DNA of 64,000 bases, taken from Eretmocerus hayati. Its lineage: Eukaryota > Arthropoda > Insecta > Hymenoptera > Aphelinidae. Shown here one piece after another: positions 29,455 to 42,664 of the stretch. The position numbers and the translations under genes are program-made. The notes under the pieces are model-generated. The model made no database searches and was not told the origin of the DNA. It saw only the letters and a program-made list of their open reading frames with translations. The stretch lies in assembly GCA_029851415.1 (NCBI GenBank), contig CM056742.1, forward strand, positions 93,424,748 through 93,488,747. Direction: 5' to 3'. Positions within the stretch are counted from its first letter, which is position 1, and every line of letters begins with the position of its first letter.

Positions 29455-30180
29455 AAGAGGTGGCCCACATTCGGGGCAAGGGTGGCCCTCATTCGGGGCA
29501 TATAGTGTGATGAGTGGTGGCCCACATTCGGGACAAGGGTGGCTCACATTCGGGGCATATAGTACTATAATAGGTGGCCCACATTCGGGGCATATCGTGT
29601 TAGAAAAGGTGGCCCACGTTCGGGGTGTATAGTCTTATAGAAGGTGGCCCACATTCGGGGCATATAGTGTTATAATAGGTGGCCCATATTCGGGGCATAT
29701 AGTGTTATAAGAGGTGGCCCACATTCGGGGCAAGGGTGGCCCTCATTCGGGGCATATAGTGTGATGAGTGGTGGCCCACATTCGGGGCAAGGGTGGCCCA
29801 CATTTGGGGCATATAGTGTTATAATAGGTGGCCCACATTCGGAGCAAGGGTGGCCCATATTCGGAGCATATAGTCTGATAGAGGATGGCCCACATTCGGG
29901 GGAAGGGTGGCCCACATCCGGTTCATATAGAGTTATACGAGGTGGACCACATTCGGGGAATATAGTATCATAGAATGTGGCCCACATTCGGGGCATGTAG
30001 TGTTGTAGAGTGTGGCTCACTTTCGGGGAATGTTGAGTTTTAGAGGGCGGCCCACATTCGGGGCATGTAGTGTTGTAGAGTGTGGCTCACTTTCGGGGAA
30101 TGTTGAGTTCTAGAGGTCGGCCCACATGCGGGGCATGTAGCTCTGTGGAGGGTGGCCCACATTTGGGACATATACTTCAG
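29455..30180. repeat. Minisatellite, 21 + 36 = 57-nt higher-order unit
   Basis: The basic phrase GGTGGCCCACATTCGGGG is repeated about 18 times. Units alternate between a 21-nt spacing (…CAAGGGTGG) and a 36-nt spacing (…CATATAGTGTTATAATA). Because both are multiples of three, long frames stay open on both strands (GGPHSGQGW on +, CPECGPPLITLYAPN on -). They look like by-products of the period, not genes. Confidence 0.85.
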
Positions 30181-30384
30181 GCCAAAAACCATAGTAATCT
30201 GTATCTCCATATCATGACCATTCAGAAAACTCCATTATCGATCTAGGAAGTAGTGCTTGAAATACGATTCATTTGGGACCGCAAATTGATCGTTATTTTG
30301 ATGAAAATATTAGTCTAGAACAAGTCCTGGAGTAATTTGAGTATCTGTATAGAGTAACAGTGTATAGTGTGTACGGCACAACAC

Positions 30385-30790
30385 GAAAATCGTTTAGCTG
30401 AAAAATCAGCTATATTAGCTGAGATTCCAGCTATGTTAGATGACTGGATCAGCTATTATGAGCTGATATTTCAGTCGACGGTTTTTTACTGACACGAATA
30501 GCTACTGGAGCTGAATTTCAGCTACAATCACTGATTTATAGCTGATTATAATCAGCTATATAGGGCCTCTCATATCACGAAATGAGTAAATATCGAACGA
30601 ATACGCCTTAGTTCGTCGCGACTTGGTCTGGAGAAGTCGCTAATGTGTTCATGTCGATATTGGAACCGGGTTTGTGGAGTTTCCCCGCCAGAATTATCGA
30701 TTTACGCGTGATTTTGATGTTGGCTTATTTGATCAGCAGTTTGACGACCCAAGTGAGTAATAGCTGATTTTTCAGCTATATCCCGTGTGG
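30385..30790. repeat. Element with a dense AGCTGA / TCAGCT motif array
   Basis: About eleven copies of TAGCTGA or its complement in 190 bases (30390-30575), many paired as near-palindromes such as AGCTGATTATAATCAGCT. Two more occur as ATAGCTGATTTTTCAGCTA near 30765. The sequence between is unique. It may be the two ends of one transposon. Confidence 0.5.
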
Positions 30791-31199
30791 AAATTTTGTT
30801 GCGATCAACGCAAGACTCCTGCAGGGCAACCTTTGATCACGTAGGTTTCTCGCGATGAAGACCTACAAGATTAACAGAAAGAAATGGGACTTATTTGGCA
30901 AAGGTTACCGGCGAGGATATCACATAGGATTCACGCAAGGATTCCCGACGAAAACCCCTTTATCTCGCTCAGTGGATCTGTAGTGTACTACAGACTACGG
31001 ATTTCAACACAAGAACCCTGAACGGAATCCCTAAAGAAAACCCACATCCAAAAATTAGATGTAAAGGTCTTCCATCGGGTTTCCGTACAAGATCCATGAT
31101 GTGTTTTGTCATTAGGATTCTTGCAGGGGCAACGGACAAAATCCTTTAGCGATAGAATTGCCAAAAAGTAATTTTTATCTACTAGAACTCGGTGAAAGT

Positions 31200-31371
31200 C
31201 ATTTTTTTTCATTTTTACCGGACTTGGAGCTTTTGGTTTAAAGTGAAGGTTAATTTGGAATATTATTAATCGACAATTATTGCGGCACAAATCTTACACA
31301 TGGAATTGGCGGGACTGGAACCCACGACCTTTGGATTAGGAGTTGACCACCTTGACGACTGAGCTACTGAA
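31200..31371 (-). repeat. tRNA-derived SINE-like sequence
   Basis: On the minus strand TAGCTCAGTCGTCAAGGTGG resembles a Pol III A box region, and GTGGGTTCCAGTCCCGCC a B box, with tRNA-like spacing. An AT-rich body then runs towards an A-rich end near 31205. Confidence 0.45.
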
Positions 31372-31379
31372 ACGGATAC

Positions 31380-33279
31380 CGCTGCGAAGATAATACTCGA
31401 CCAAGCAATGGATGGAAAATGTGATCTTGTCGAGCATTTGATTGATATAGGTTGCGATGTTTCTCTTACTCAACTCACAGAAATTTTATTCTGTTTTCTC
31501 GTTATCTCAGTATTGGTATTCTTTTTTTCTTCTTTGAACCGCTCAAGATGATGTCGAGCTTTGAAACGTGTATGTTACCTGTAAATAGATTGAAGAAATT
31601 CCTCGAAAATCATCTATTCTATTTGACCGCGCAATCAATATTGTTTTTTTTTAATTAGTTATGTAGTTATAAAACAATATACTCGAAAGATCAAAAGGAA
31701 CCTCCCGTCACCGATTACTCTAATGGATAACGTACAAGTAGGATTCTCATGAGATTTCGGCAGGGATTTGCGACGTCAATTGCGGCATATAACTATATGA
31801 TCTGTTCAAAGTTTGAGAAAAAGAAATCTCACGGTAACCCAAGAAGTCGACCGACTTTTAAGATACTCCTCTTGTGGTGTGCGAGTGACACGAATGCTTT
31901 TGAAGTTATCCGAAAGATCATTACGATTTGAGGTATGGTACGACGCCACTCGTATCGACTGACATACAAGGGATTCTTAATAGCCGGGCGCGAGTGCTTT
32001 TGAGCTTTTAGTTAGGCCAAACTCAACCTTCGACAATTTTTTTCCAACATTCGAATGTTAGGGCTATGTGTGTATTCCTACACAATTTTCCATGCATAAG
32101 TATGAGTGTCACCGAATAAGGTCCAAGCTCTCATCCCGTCGTCTGCACAGCTGACAGCCAGTTCGGCTACAGCAAGCCACGAGAAATCATCTCTCGGTAG
32201 TTCGCGCTCAACTGGTGGTTTTGGTCGGAATTTTTCCATCATTTCTACATTCAAGGTCAACAATTATCAGTGTTGTGGTGTGTATTAAATTGTGGTGAGT
32301 TTTGAATTGGCATCATATCTACAGAACCTACATACGAACAGTTTGAGTGAAGATACACCAGCGAACGTTTTTGGGTGACCGTTCAACGAGTTTGAAGATA
32401 CCACGTGAGTTTCGTTATTTTCAATGCAAGTCTATCTTCGATGCAACATCTCGTTTGACTTCTCTTCGGAACAACAATATGATACTGTTTTCTTTGTTGT
32501 TGTTGTTTCTTTTTTTTTTTGGAAGGACTAATTTTTTTACTATCAACAACGCGCAGTACTGTCATGAATATTTCAATTATATTTGTGTCGGAAAACAAGA
32601 GTGGCATTCACGGAGTTATGCGCGTAAGATTTTTGCGAAGGATTTCCCAGTCAGAACGCAATGGTCATAGCCATGGTCACGCCGTCAGTCCATTTTTAGT
32701 TCAATAAGTATAATGTAGCACGAGGGAGGCACTTGCTCAACAATTCTTCGGCAGCTGCAGCTCGATGCTCCCATTGGACTAAGAATATTGCTTTCTCTAA
32801 AGAGAAAGCTTTGTTTTCGACACAGCGAATTTTTGATCAATTTTTCCATTCAACTCAATATTCTCTTCAACATAATTCATCTTATCACAAAAGTGCTTTA
32901 ACCATCTTATTCCTCTCGCCAAAATCTAACGATTGTAAGTAACACTTTTCCCCTTATAATCCTCAAAAACCCCCCAATGACTCATCTCTCCGGTCCTTTG
33001 TCTGTGTCTGTGTGTATGTATGTTGTTTTTTTTTTTGCGCCACGCTTTCTCTCCTACACTCCACTTTATCGATTTTTGCTTCTCTACAAGTTGTATAGAA
33101 TCACTCAGAGATGAGACCAGTGATTTGCCTGGTCTCCTCTCCAAATCGAATTTAATTTAAACGTTTTTTGAGGTGAAATCGCTGAAATTGTGTACTTTCA
33201 TACTAAAATATCTCTTTCTAACTTTACCTTACCCCAATTTTGATTACCTAGGCTATGGTTTTTTTTGGCTCAATCTATC
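31380..33279. other. No gene
   Basis: AT-rich with poly-T and poly-A runs near 32510 and 33030. No coding or repeat structure with clear edges. Confidence 0.45.
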
Positions 33280-34270
33280 TTTTGGTTAATACCGAAATTC
33301 TATTTAAACTCCATCAACGTAAATTTTTATAAAAAAACCAAAATTTCCAACAAAAACAGCAATTTGAGCATGTTTAGACCTATTCTATCGAAATTCTGTT
33401 TTAACCAGATTACACGTTTTACTAAAAAAAACCTCACTTTAGGTAGCCCAAATCCCGATAACTATTCTCCTCAAAAAAATAACTCAAAATATACAACAAT
33501 ATCTTCTTCAATATTCATACTTTCCTCATATCTCTCCTCTAAATTACTTTTTTCAAATTTTACTCAACTAAGTTGATACTTTTTCATCGTTCTAAATCGA
33601 TTGGTTGATACCGAATTCTCTCAGAATCCGTTTCAATACATTCAAAATCCGATTTATTCTCGAAAAATCCAAATTTTTTCAAAATACTCCATTTGTATAA
33701 TCCTTACACCAACTATATTAAAATTTGCCCTCAACCATACTTCATATATTCCATGGAAAACCCTAGTTTAGGTCATCTGAATTCCCCTAAAAGGCAATCT
33801 CCTTATAATAACTCAAAATATTAGAAGGAAATCGCATCTAAAGTTCATCCTCCGCTATTACCCACCCCCTAAACTCATATATACAAATTTTACTCAACTG
33901 AGTTTATACTTCTTCATTGTTCTAAATCGATTAGTTGATACCGAATTTTTCGAAATCCTTTTAAATACATTCAAAATCCAATTTATTCCCGAAAAATCCT
34001 AATTTTTCTTCAAAAACTCCATTTTTATCATCTTTTCACCAACTATATCAAAATTTTCCCCCAACCAGACTACATATCTTCCATGAAAAACCCCAGTTTA
34101 GGTCATCTTAATTCCCCTAAAAGTGAATCTCGTAATAATTACCCAAAATATTAGAAGAAAATTGCAGCTAAAATTCATCTTATCCTCATATCTCCCTCTA
34201 CAACTAATCTATCCACCTTTTAATGGACTAGAGAGATACTTTTCCCTCATTCTACATCGATTGGTTGGAT
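33280..34270. repeat. Three tandem copies of a 330-bp repeat
   Basis: TCTAAATCGATT (or TCTACATCGATT) recurs at 33591, 33921 and 34251, exactly 330 bases apart. The sequence between is alike from copy to copy (CATTCAAAATCC, CCAACTATAT, GTTTAGGTCATCT, AATATTAGAAG). It may be a satellite monomer. Confidence 0.75.
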
Positions 34271-34680
34271 CCGATCATTGGATTGTGAGTGTGATATAAA
34301 ATGCAATTAAATGAGATTAAAAAATAGAACTATTCTGTAGGAATCCCAATCACTATTTTGGAATTTGATCAGTCTTGCAAATTTCTCATTAGTTTCAGTG
34401 AACCTCTTGAACTATTTCGCTAAGAGAAAGCATTCTGCTAATCTCATTTAGCAGCGTATACTTTTGCTGAATTAGAGATGCGGTCAAACTTGATTTTATC
34501 GCTTTGGGAATTGAATGAATTGTAATCTCTTGTGACCTCGTACATGGTACCTTTCCGTAACTATTTTTTCGTTACCATAATGTATTGCCCCCACTCATTT
34601 TGAAGGTACTGAGACGTTCCGCGTTCTAATCTATCTCTTGATGATCAATTGACTTGATCGTAGTTTGCAGAATTTTCAAG

Positions 34681-37600
34681 ATGAGTGCAACAAAAAAATA
34701 TGTGTTTCAAACGTTTGAATTCACCGATTCTGTAAATCCTGACGGCAAGGAAGATATCGATGCTGCTCCTTCAATTTGGATCAAGTACGATTTCCAACGA
34801 GCATCTTGTGTAGTGCCGTATCCAGATTTTCCATATACGAAGGAAACGATAGCCGATCTTCGGCGTCGAGTCCAAGCCATTGATAAGCCCAAGCAATCTT
34901 GGCCTCGTTGGCCTATAAAACTCAGAGGAGGAGCGAGTGAGTACACATGATCAAATACCCTCATAGACTAGGCGAAATTACCGCCATCGTGTGCAAAAAT
35001 AATTCATGGATTTTCCTAGTAAAATTCTTTCCGTAAGACTCTACTCTAGCTAGCGATCCATTTTTCCAAGCCGAAATCGGGTGCAGAATTGTTTACACCG
35101 AAATTGTTTAAACAATTCGTAAAAATCACTGATTTTGTCCCGAAACAAGCCCCATGAGGTAATTAAAGGTATTTTGAACGAAAAGTTACTATTATTGTTT
35201 TTCTCTAAAAGCCATCATTCCCGATCTATAAGCGTTTCAAAGTTAAAAAAACACGGATTTTGCTTTTTTTAACATTGAATGAAAGTAACAACCAAACGAA
35301 AAATCAGTGTTTCTAGGGTGCAAACCTATTCACTATGATGTCTTCTACAAGATCAAAAAGCAATAATGTTTCCCGCCGAGAATCACTTGTTTTTCGAAAA
35401 TGTTCAATGCACAGTTTCTTTATGGAGCTCGTAACGACTATACACAATATCGGTCCGCGGCATATATAGCTGTACTATCGCACCTAGAAACAGTGCATTG
35501 AACATTTTCGAGAAACAAGTGGTTGCTGGCCGGTAACATCAATTACTGCTGTTGGATCTTGTGAACGAAATCCTAGAAAATAGATTCGCAACTCGGAAAC
35601 ATTGATTCTTCGTTAAGTTGTTACTTTTATTTAACGTTAAATATAGGAAAATTTGTATTTTTTCAACTTTGAAACGCTTATAGCTCGGCAATGATGGTTT
35701 CTAGAGAAAAACAACAAGAGAAACTTTTCGTTTAAAATACCTCAAATTGTCTAATAGAGATTGTGTTGGAACGAAATGAGTGATTTTTATAATTTATTTA
35801 AGCAATTTTGGTTTAAACAATTTTGCACCCTATTTCGGCTTCGAACATGCATCACTAGCTAGAGTAAGGTCTTCCGGAGAGGATCCCACTAAAAAATTCC
35901 ATGAACCTATTTTTGCACACGATGGCAGTAACTTCACCTAGTCTACTATCATCGGCTTTGGAAGTATTAATAAACACATTTTTGTTATTCTGTGCGCGAA
36001 AATGGCCATTTAGACGCAAGTGTGCGTGTGCAAATAGCGAATTTGCACATTATTTCGACACAACTGTGTGCAAATATTTTTTCACGCAGTGCGCAAATGA
36101 GGCATCAGTGCGCAAATACTCGTTTGCGCACTGCGTAAACGAAGAACAGTGTGCAAATTTCGTTTGCGCACTGGACTTGAGTTGTTTTCTGATCACTCTA
36201 TACCATCATCTATCTATATATCATCATCATACATAATTGTGAAGAATATCTAACTTCGATCTTTCGAGCACCAGCGACAGTTTTGAGCAACGTGGTAACA
36301 TACTATATGGGCGATAGAGTTTTTTCTTGATACATTTCTCAGAATTTTTTTTCAGTCGGGGGGCTCCGCCCCCCGAACCCCCCGGCGGGGGCTCCGCCCC
36401 TGGACCCCCTCCTCCGCCCTCCTGTGACCCCGTCATGCCATGTTCCTCTGAATGCTTGAGATGCATTGATCATTCGATGTAGGTGATGCTTCGGTCACTC
36501 CTCGCTACTGTCAAAATTTTTCAGAAAATCGTCATGGATCCCGAGTAGTTCAAATGAAAATGGTTCATCATTTGTTTGAGGAGGAAAAAGGACTCGGAAA
36601 GTTCGTACACACCAATGCGAGAAAGGAACAAAGTCCGTCAACTCTCGAGACGACCCCCAAGTCTCACAGCATCCCCTAATTTTTTAATGTGTTTTAGGAG
36701 GCGGGTTAGATTTTTGCTCACAGAAATAACAAAAAATATCGTAAGCAACTCGGGCGCCGACATTTGCGCACTCGTCCCCGCAACTGGTGTGCAAACGTTC
36801 CATTTGCACACTGCGTAAACGATGAAACTGTGCGTAAATGAGGCGTTTGCACACTCGTTGCGGTGACTCGTGCGCAAATATCTGTTGGCGCCCTTGTTGC
36901 TTAATATACTATTTTCATCTAGATACATACAAAAAAGCTGTAGATCGTGTAAATGCTCTCAAGCAAGAAGACTATGCATTCACGACTGACAACGAGAGTG
37001 AATTTGAAGCAAAAGCTATACAACAAACTGAATTATTTAGGCAAGAAGCGTATAAACACGTTATGGCTGTAAAGAGGAGTGAGAGATCAGAAGATTCTGA
37101 TGCAGTGCGTAGTTCTAGTGCATCAGAAAATCAAGATGCAGAGGGAGAACTTTCGAACCTCGATTCTGCGCCACCCACTCCTAAAAAGAGGAAGATCTTA
37201 AAGAGTGAGTGTGCTCGTGTCTTTCATTCTATTCTCCTAGAACTCATTCCATCAACTCCCATTTCCAGATGGATCATGTGAGAAAGGGGAACAACAAAAA
37301 GTTTTGGAGGAATCCGGAGCTGATGATAGTCACGCGAATTTGCAGCTGTCAACTACCGTAGAGAAACGAAAGAATGGTGACAATACCAATGCGCAAGCTC
37401 ATTGCAGCAAGGATTCCATTCCCATTCCTACTGGTGCGCAAAGTGAAAAATCAGTCAGTAATGTGCAGTCCCAGCTGAGAGATGAGAAGAAGAACGATCA
37501 AGGCGAAGTTAAGGTCAACTCAGGAGGTAGATAAAGGACTTGATCAAAATTTGAAATAGTGAGAAACTATTCGCGAATTGGGAATGAGTGTTTTTTTATA

Positions 37601-38518
37601 TGTTTCAGACATCTCAATCCTGATAAGAGACCTTGCTAGTCTCAAAGTGTCATTCGGCGAACTGGCTGGAGACGTGAAAGCTATGAGACAATCTCTAGAT
37701 GGCGGCGATGTTACCGAATTCAAGAAAAAACTGAAAGAAATGGATTTAACTCTCCCTCTCAAGGACGAGTCAAGCTGGAACAATTTTGACGATGAATTAC
37801 TACAGAATGATGGATTTAATAGTATATTTGTAAGTATAAGTCCCAGAGATAAAAATATCCATAGCTATGCAGCAAATTGAATTAAAATCAAGTTAACAAA
37901 TTAATTTTGATCGTAGGTCAAAACAATTAGAACATTATACGACGGGCTGGGGAACAAGCCCACAAAATCTTGCACCAATATTTCGAAGATGGTATTCACG
38001 AAGAAACTCTTGAAAGAGAGATTTAATCCATTTCGATCAGACGAGAAGAAGGACAAGATTGCTTTTAGTGATTCAGCCATGTATTCTGTCATGATAGGTG
38101 GGTACAGGGACAGATCAATGTTGATCGTAATATTCATGATCGATGTATAATTGACCTTTTCGACAATGTTTTGTTCCAGATAGGGTTACGCGCTTCCACA
38201 CTAATCGAGATGGTACTCATCTCACGGAACCTCAATTCCATGTTGCATTCATAGATATAGAAGTATAGACTGCCGGTCCCGTATCTTCGCCGTTGACGTC
38301 GAGGCCCCCAATGAGAGTGAGAGAGACGCAACATAGAAATCGCGTGTTAAAAGCGTGCGCCTTGGAGCATGCCGTCTCTTTCACTCTCACGCAAAGGCCT
38401 ATGTCTCGATGACAACGGCGAGTATACGGGACCAGCAGTCTATACTTCTATGTCTATGGTTGCATTGCGGAGTGCTTTCAACAATGCCAAGGACTGGGGT
38501 GGCAGAAAATCAGTATGA
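34681..38518 (+). CDS. Six-exon gene with a DUF4806/BEN-like C-terminal module; last exon broken by a MITE
   Basis: Exons 34681-34936, 36923-37204, 37269-37526, 37609-37829, 37917-38097 and 38180-38518. All introns are GT-AG and the phases (1,1,1,0,1) join in frame with no stop. The N-terminal exon has SIWIKYDF ... SWPRWPIKLRGGA, typical of insect DUF4806-type proteins. Exon 2 carries an acidic region and a PTPKKRKIL nuclear-signal-like string. Exon 4 has a helical coiled-coil-like stretch leading to a charged C-terminal module (TLPLKDESSWNNFDDELL ... VFTKKLLKERF). A 209-bp MITE sits in exon 6 and creates a stop six codons in, replacing the last 17 or so residues. Intron 1 holds a 978-bp foldback. 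A nuclear, chromatin-linked role is a guess, and the domain name is tentative. Confidence 0.65.
34966..35943. mobile_element. 978-bp foldback element in intron 1
   Basis: Arms of about 470 bp in inverted orientation fill nearly the whole element. Ends GACTAGGCGAAATTACCGCC and its near complement are flanked by TA on both sides. There is no ORF. It is a non-autonomous DNA element of the TA-target kind. Confidence 0.75.
35985..36890. repeat. Element ends with TTTGCGCAC / GTGCGCAAA arrays
   Basis: 35990-36180 and 36765-36890 each hold many copies of GTGCGCAAA, GTGTGCAAA and their complements, with CTGCGTAAACGA shared by both blocks. Between lies a GC-rich patch (36355-36425, GGGGGCTCCGCCCC). 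It is probably one non-autonomous element with subterminal motif arrays, inside intron 1 of the gene at 34681. Confidence 0.5.
38250..38458. mobile_element. 209-bp MITE with 8-bp target duplication (hAT-like)
   Basis: Terminal inverted repeats begin CATAGAYATAGAAGTATAGA and extend about 45 bp. GTTGCATT flanks both sides (38242-38249, 38459-38466). The 8-bp duplication fits hAT-family insertion. It lies in the last exon of the gene at 34681. Confidence 0.85.
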
Positions 38519-38519
38519 T

Positions 38520-39836
38520 GAAAATTGTCATGCGCTGTTCAATGACTCTACATATTCTGGAATTCGTATATGACATGAAGATCTTACTCGTCGTTCCATC
38601 AGATTCGTTAATTTCTGTGATTTATGACTGGTATCACAAATCAGAGTGGATAATGAATTTTCAAGTTTCCTGAATATGTCGGTAAAGAAGTTGTATCAAA
38701 TGATGAATCAATAAAAAAAATTTTTGACCGTACGAGTTGTATTAAAATTGATAGCTATTTTTGAAGAAGTCCTGCAGAGATGCTCATATGAAGTATATGC
38801 AAATGAAAACGATAAAATGTTATCGAGTCCACATCGGGAAATTTATGTTTTGCGTAAATTCATGAAGATGATCAATATTATCCGTGACAATTCTCACTCT
38901 ATAATAATCCTCACTCTTCCATGTAGGGCTAATCAATATCATGCTATGGAATTACATTCAAAAAATTCCCGATAGCTCAAATCATTCATGCGAGAAGTAT
39001 CAAAACTTTGCGTCAAATCTTTCCCCGTAGAGTCTCCCCCACAGGTTGTGGAAAAGAAGGAAGTCGGGAAAGAGATGAAAATAGATAATGGGACAGTATA
39101 GAGTCATGGGATTATTCGGCGGTGCTTGCTCTCATCATATGCTCACTTTTTGTGTGTATGGGAGTACAGTGAAAGGAGGTGGCGTTGCCCTTGACTATCA
39201 GTCAGCCACCGGTTACACCACTAGCAGTGTGACAGTCTATTTTAGGCAGTCATAGCCGCTGTTTGTCGCGCACAAAAACTATTCTACGCAACCGTTTTCA
39301 TAAGGAATTTACAGTAATCTTCATGTGATTACATTGGTGAGAGATTTTCATCATAAGTGAGTATTCCTTCTTCACGTCAACAGTTGCCGAGCTGTAATTC
39401 ATGGAATATTAAAATCTTGACGATGTATATCATAGCCGTTGAAAGAGAAGTGAGCTGCAGCTGCCGAGCCTCAGAAGTCATACGTGATCTCTGACAATCT
39501 AATTAAACTGAATAATTATTTAAACGAGAGCTGTTTGAAGTTTTGACCTTTACTTCGTTAAGAATTAGACGAAGTAACATGCCAAGTACGACCTTTTGAT
39601 GCCGAAAAAGCTCAATTCCACGAACAAATATTGAGAATGCCAAATGAGAAATCTTGAAACATCAGGTCGGCATTTTTTTAAGTTTTAAGTATTGATCATT
39701 AGAAATCATCTGTATTCAATTCAGCATTCTGATAGAATCTGATCTAGTTTCTCTAATAAGACTCAAACATTTGATGTTTTTCTCGTTACAATCTAGAATG
39801 TACCATTATTTCAGTTCAGACCTCGGCAATAATCGA
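38520..39836. other. No gene
   Basis: AT-rich sequence after the gene at 34681, with no clear polyadenylation context or repeat edges and no coding pattern. Confidence 0.45.
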
Positions 39837-41664
39837 ATGAACACATGGAAAACCAGTACGAGCATGGAAAGAATTAAGAATGAAAGGCGTAATTATCCAA
39901 GAAGAAAAAGGAAGCTCGCTAAGAAGAAAAATCAAGCTAAAATTATAACTCCCACGTCTTATTCGGATTCAGAGCCGGAGGGTGAGTGGACTTGAACGAC
40001 TTTGGATTAATAGACTGTTCGAGATCTTTCGATGAACTTGAATTAAAATGCGTACTTTCCTCTTCAGATCATTCCGGAGAAAGAAACGGTGAACGACATG
40101 ATCATGAACCAACTATAAACGTATGTAACGAGTCATCTCTAGATTGTGTAGATGATGATCTTAATAATGAAGAGCTTCCGTTCGAAGACGAACGGTTTGA
40201 GATTGAACATGTTTTCGAATATAATGCAAATCTTTGTGCTGATATATCTGAGGAAAGTTTATTGAAGCAATCGGCAATCGATAACAATATACTCTATAAA
40301 TCAATTGATCGATTGCTCCTTATACTGCGAAGACGATTACTGCCAAATCTGCCTTAAACTTCTAAAACGTTCATGGGTACCAAATGTCCTATCAAAGTGG
40401 AAACAATTGTAAATGAAGATCAAATTTCAGAGTATATCTATTTCGGTATAGGGGAGAATTTGAAAACAATTATTAATGCCTCGTTACATCTAGATAAGAA
40501 AGTAGAACTTATTTTCAATGTTGATGGGTTGAGTGTATTCAAATCTAGTAACATACAGTTTTGGCCTATTTTGGGTAAAGTGTACACTGAACAAGATATT
40601 GACAAGCCTTTCGTAGTAGGAATTTGGTCGGAAAAAAGTAAACCTCTCATGAATATACCTTTATGGGATGAATTTATCGAAGATCTTAACAGCCTTTGTC
40701 ACACAGGTTTGGTTATCGACAGAACAAGATACGATATTAAGCTCAAATGTTTTGTATGTGATAATCCTGCGCGATCGCTTCTGAAATGCACCAGAGGTCA
40801 CGGTGGATATTCCGCATGTGTAAGGTGTTACGATGAGGGCATCCGAGCAGGACAGAGAGTTGTATATCCAAACGTCGAAGCCAAATTGAGAACTGACGAA
40901 TCTTTCCGAATCCAAGATGACGAAGAGCACCATAATTCAATATCTCCATTCCTCAGAATCAATGACATGAACATGGTGACTCATTTCATCCTTGACTACA
41001 TGCACTTGCTCTGTAATGGGGTTATGTATGAATTACTGAGCGAAAATTGGATTTGGGGCAGACGAGAAATTCGTATCTTACGATCGCAATTCAGAGAGTT
41101 AAATCGACGCATAGACTGTATAAAGAATATTTATATTCCGGCAGAATTTCAAAGAAAATCACGGAGTTGTCTAAGCGTGAGGAAATGGAAAGCTACAGAG
41201 CTGAGATTTTTTCTCTTGTACTCCGGAGTTTTACTGATGAAGGATTTACTAGAAAAAACTTTCATGAGCACTTTTGCTTATTCCATGTGGCTTCAAGGAT
41301 TTTATTAAGTGATGAGTTTCGAACGAAAAATGACATGGCTAAAATGTATTTTAAAAAGTTTGTCCAAGCTTCCCCGTATCTGTACGGACTTGAATTCTCT
41401 GTGCTAAATGTACACAATTTGATCTATTTGTCTGATGATACTACCAATATGGACAGTGATCTAAGTAAACTCAGCGCTTTCCCTTTCGAAAATAGTTTGA
41501 AGAAGCTTCGTGACTTTGTACATTCTCCTCGAAGGCTACTTGCCCAAGTTAGCCGACGTTTACAACAAACACCAAATCCCTTCAATTCAACGCCATCTTT
41601 ACCAAAGGAAATTGTTATTAACAAGAAAATTCGAGATCTAAATTTTGTCACTATAAAAAAATGA
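39837..41664 (+). pseudogene. Decayed transposase, tnp2/Transposase_21 (CMC-like)
   Basis: Exon 1 (39837-39981) and exon 2 (from 40068) join in phase through a GTGAGT donor and a CTCTTCAG acceptor. Exon 1 is highly basic. Exon 2 carries ELIFNVDGLSVFKSSNIQFWPILG, the PFVVGIWSEKSKP block, FVCDNPARSLLKC...GYSACVRC, and LDYMHLLCNGVM, blocks that I associate with tnp2-type transposases. An in-frame TAA at 40355-40357 and a frameshift at the A-run near 41251-41256 break it; the second half continues in frame 1 to 41664. The element's terminal repeats were not found. Confidence 0.6.
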
Positions 41665-42664
41665 CTCTTCGTGGATCCTTATCGGTTACTAATAAGAGAC
41701 CTGATAATTGCATCATCGACTCCAATGGACGAATCATATTCATAAAAAGAATTTACCATCCCCGGAATGGTTCAATGAATATACCAATTGAATGAATCAT
41801 TTTGGATAAGATCAGACTAATATTCAAGTATCCGTTGAAATCAAAGGAGATGAATATGTGGGAAGTCGCTAAGACCAATGTAACTGTCGAATTCCATGTA
41901 AACTCAATTGCGAAGAAAATAGTATTATTATCATTGAATTTCAAAGTCAATAAGAAGTATAGACATTTTGCTATACCACTTCTTCACTGAGTGACAAGTA
42001 AGTTAATTTTTGATTCATCGTATGAGACGAGCGATACAATCACATCGTCGCATGGGGGCCATAACGTGGACGCAAAGTTGAATAAGAACGTTACGGCCCC
42101 TATGCGACATGATTCTATCAAAAAATCATATTGTTTCTCGAATCCTTGGCCACCCGAATAAAAATATGAAATTCAAACTCATGATATTTGTTGAAACTTA
42201 TTTGAAAAACTATCTCTAGAAGTGTGAGGTTGCTAATACGAAATTCATGGTAATATGACTATTATCGTTCAACTACATATACTGGCGCCGATAAGAAGTG
42301 AAAGTGATGACTCGTCAGTAATCCATAAAGGAAACAGATGAGAATATCACGACTGCTCCCTAGGTCACACATACGTCGGGACTTCACGATCAATGACGTA
42401 TGAGAATCTTGCACGGAACTCTTACATCGTGAGTATGATGATCATGCCAGAATGAGAATGGAAATCGTGCCAGATTCAGATAGTGATACCTTATGTTGTC
42501 CCGTTATCCTATCGAAATACGTGGACTCCCTACAAGATCCACGCGCGTTTCCTGTATGGACTCCTCGCGTACGGAAGACGCACGAATAGCGTGTAGGAAT
42601 CTGTCGTTAACGTAGAGATAATACGGGGATATTTCCACACGGGATATAATAGCTGATTGATGCT
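41665..42664. other. Intergenic; one short inverted repeat
   Basis: 42044-42067 and 42090-42113 are imperfect complements (CATCGTCGCATGGGGGCC against GGCCCCTATGCGACATG). Nothing else is recognised. The last five bases (42660-42664, atgct) are the Copia target duplication. Confidence 0.5.

Noticed and set aside
29269..30020. Cys-rich repeat proteins on both strands
   Set aside because: The frames follow from the 57-nt minisatellite period and have no start context or flanking coding sequence.
36227..36466. Gly/Pro-rich minus-strand frame
   Set aside because: Comes from the GGGGGCTCCGCCCC low-complexity patch inside a transposon-like element.
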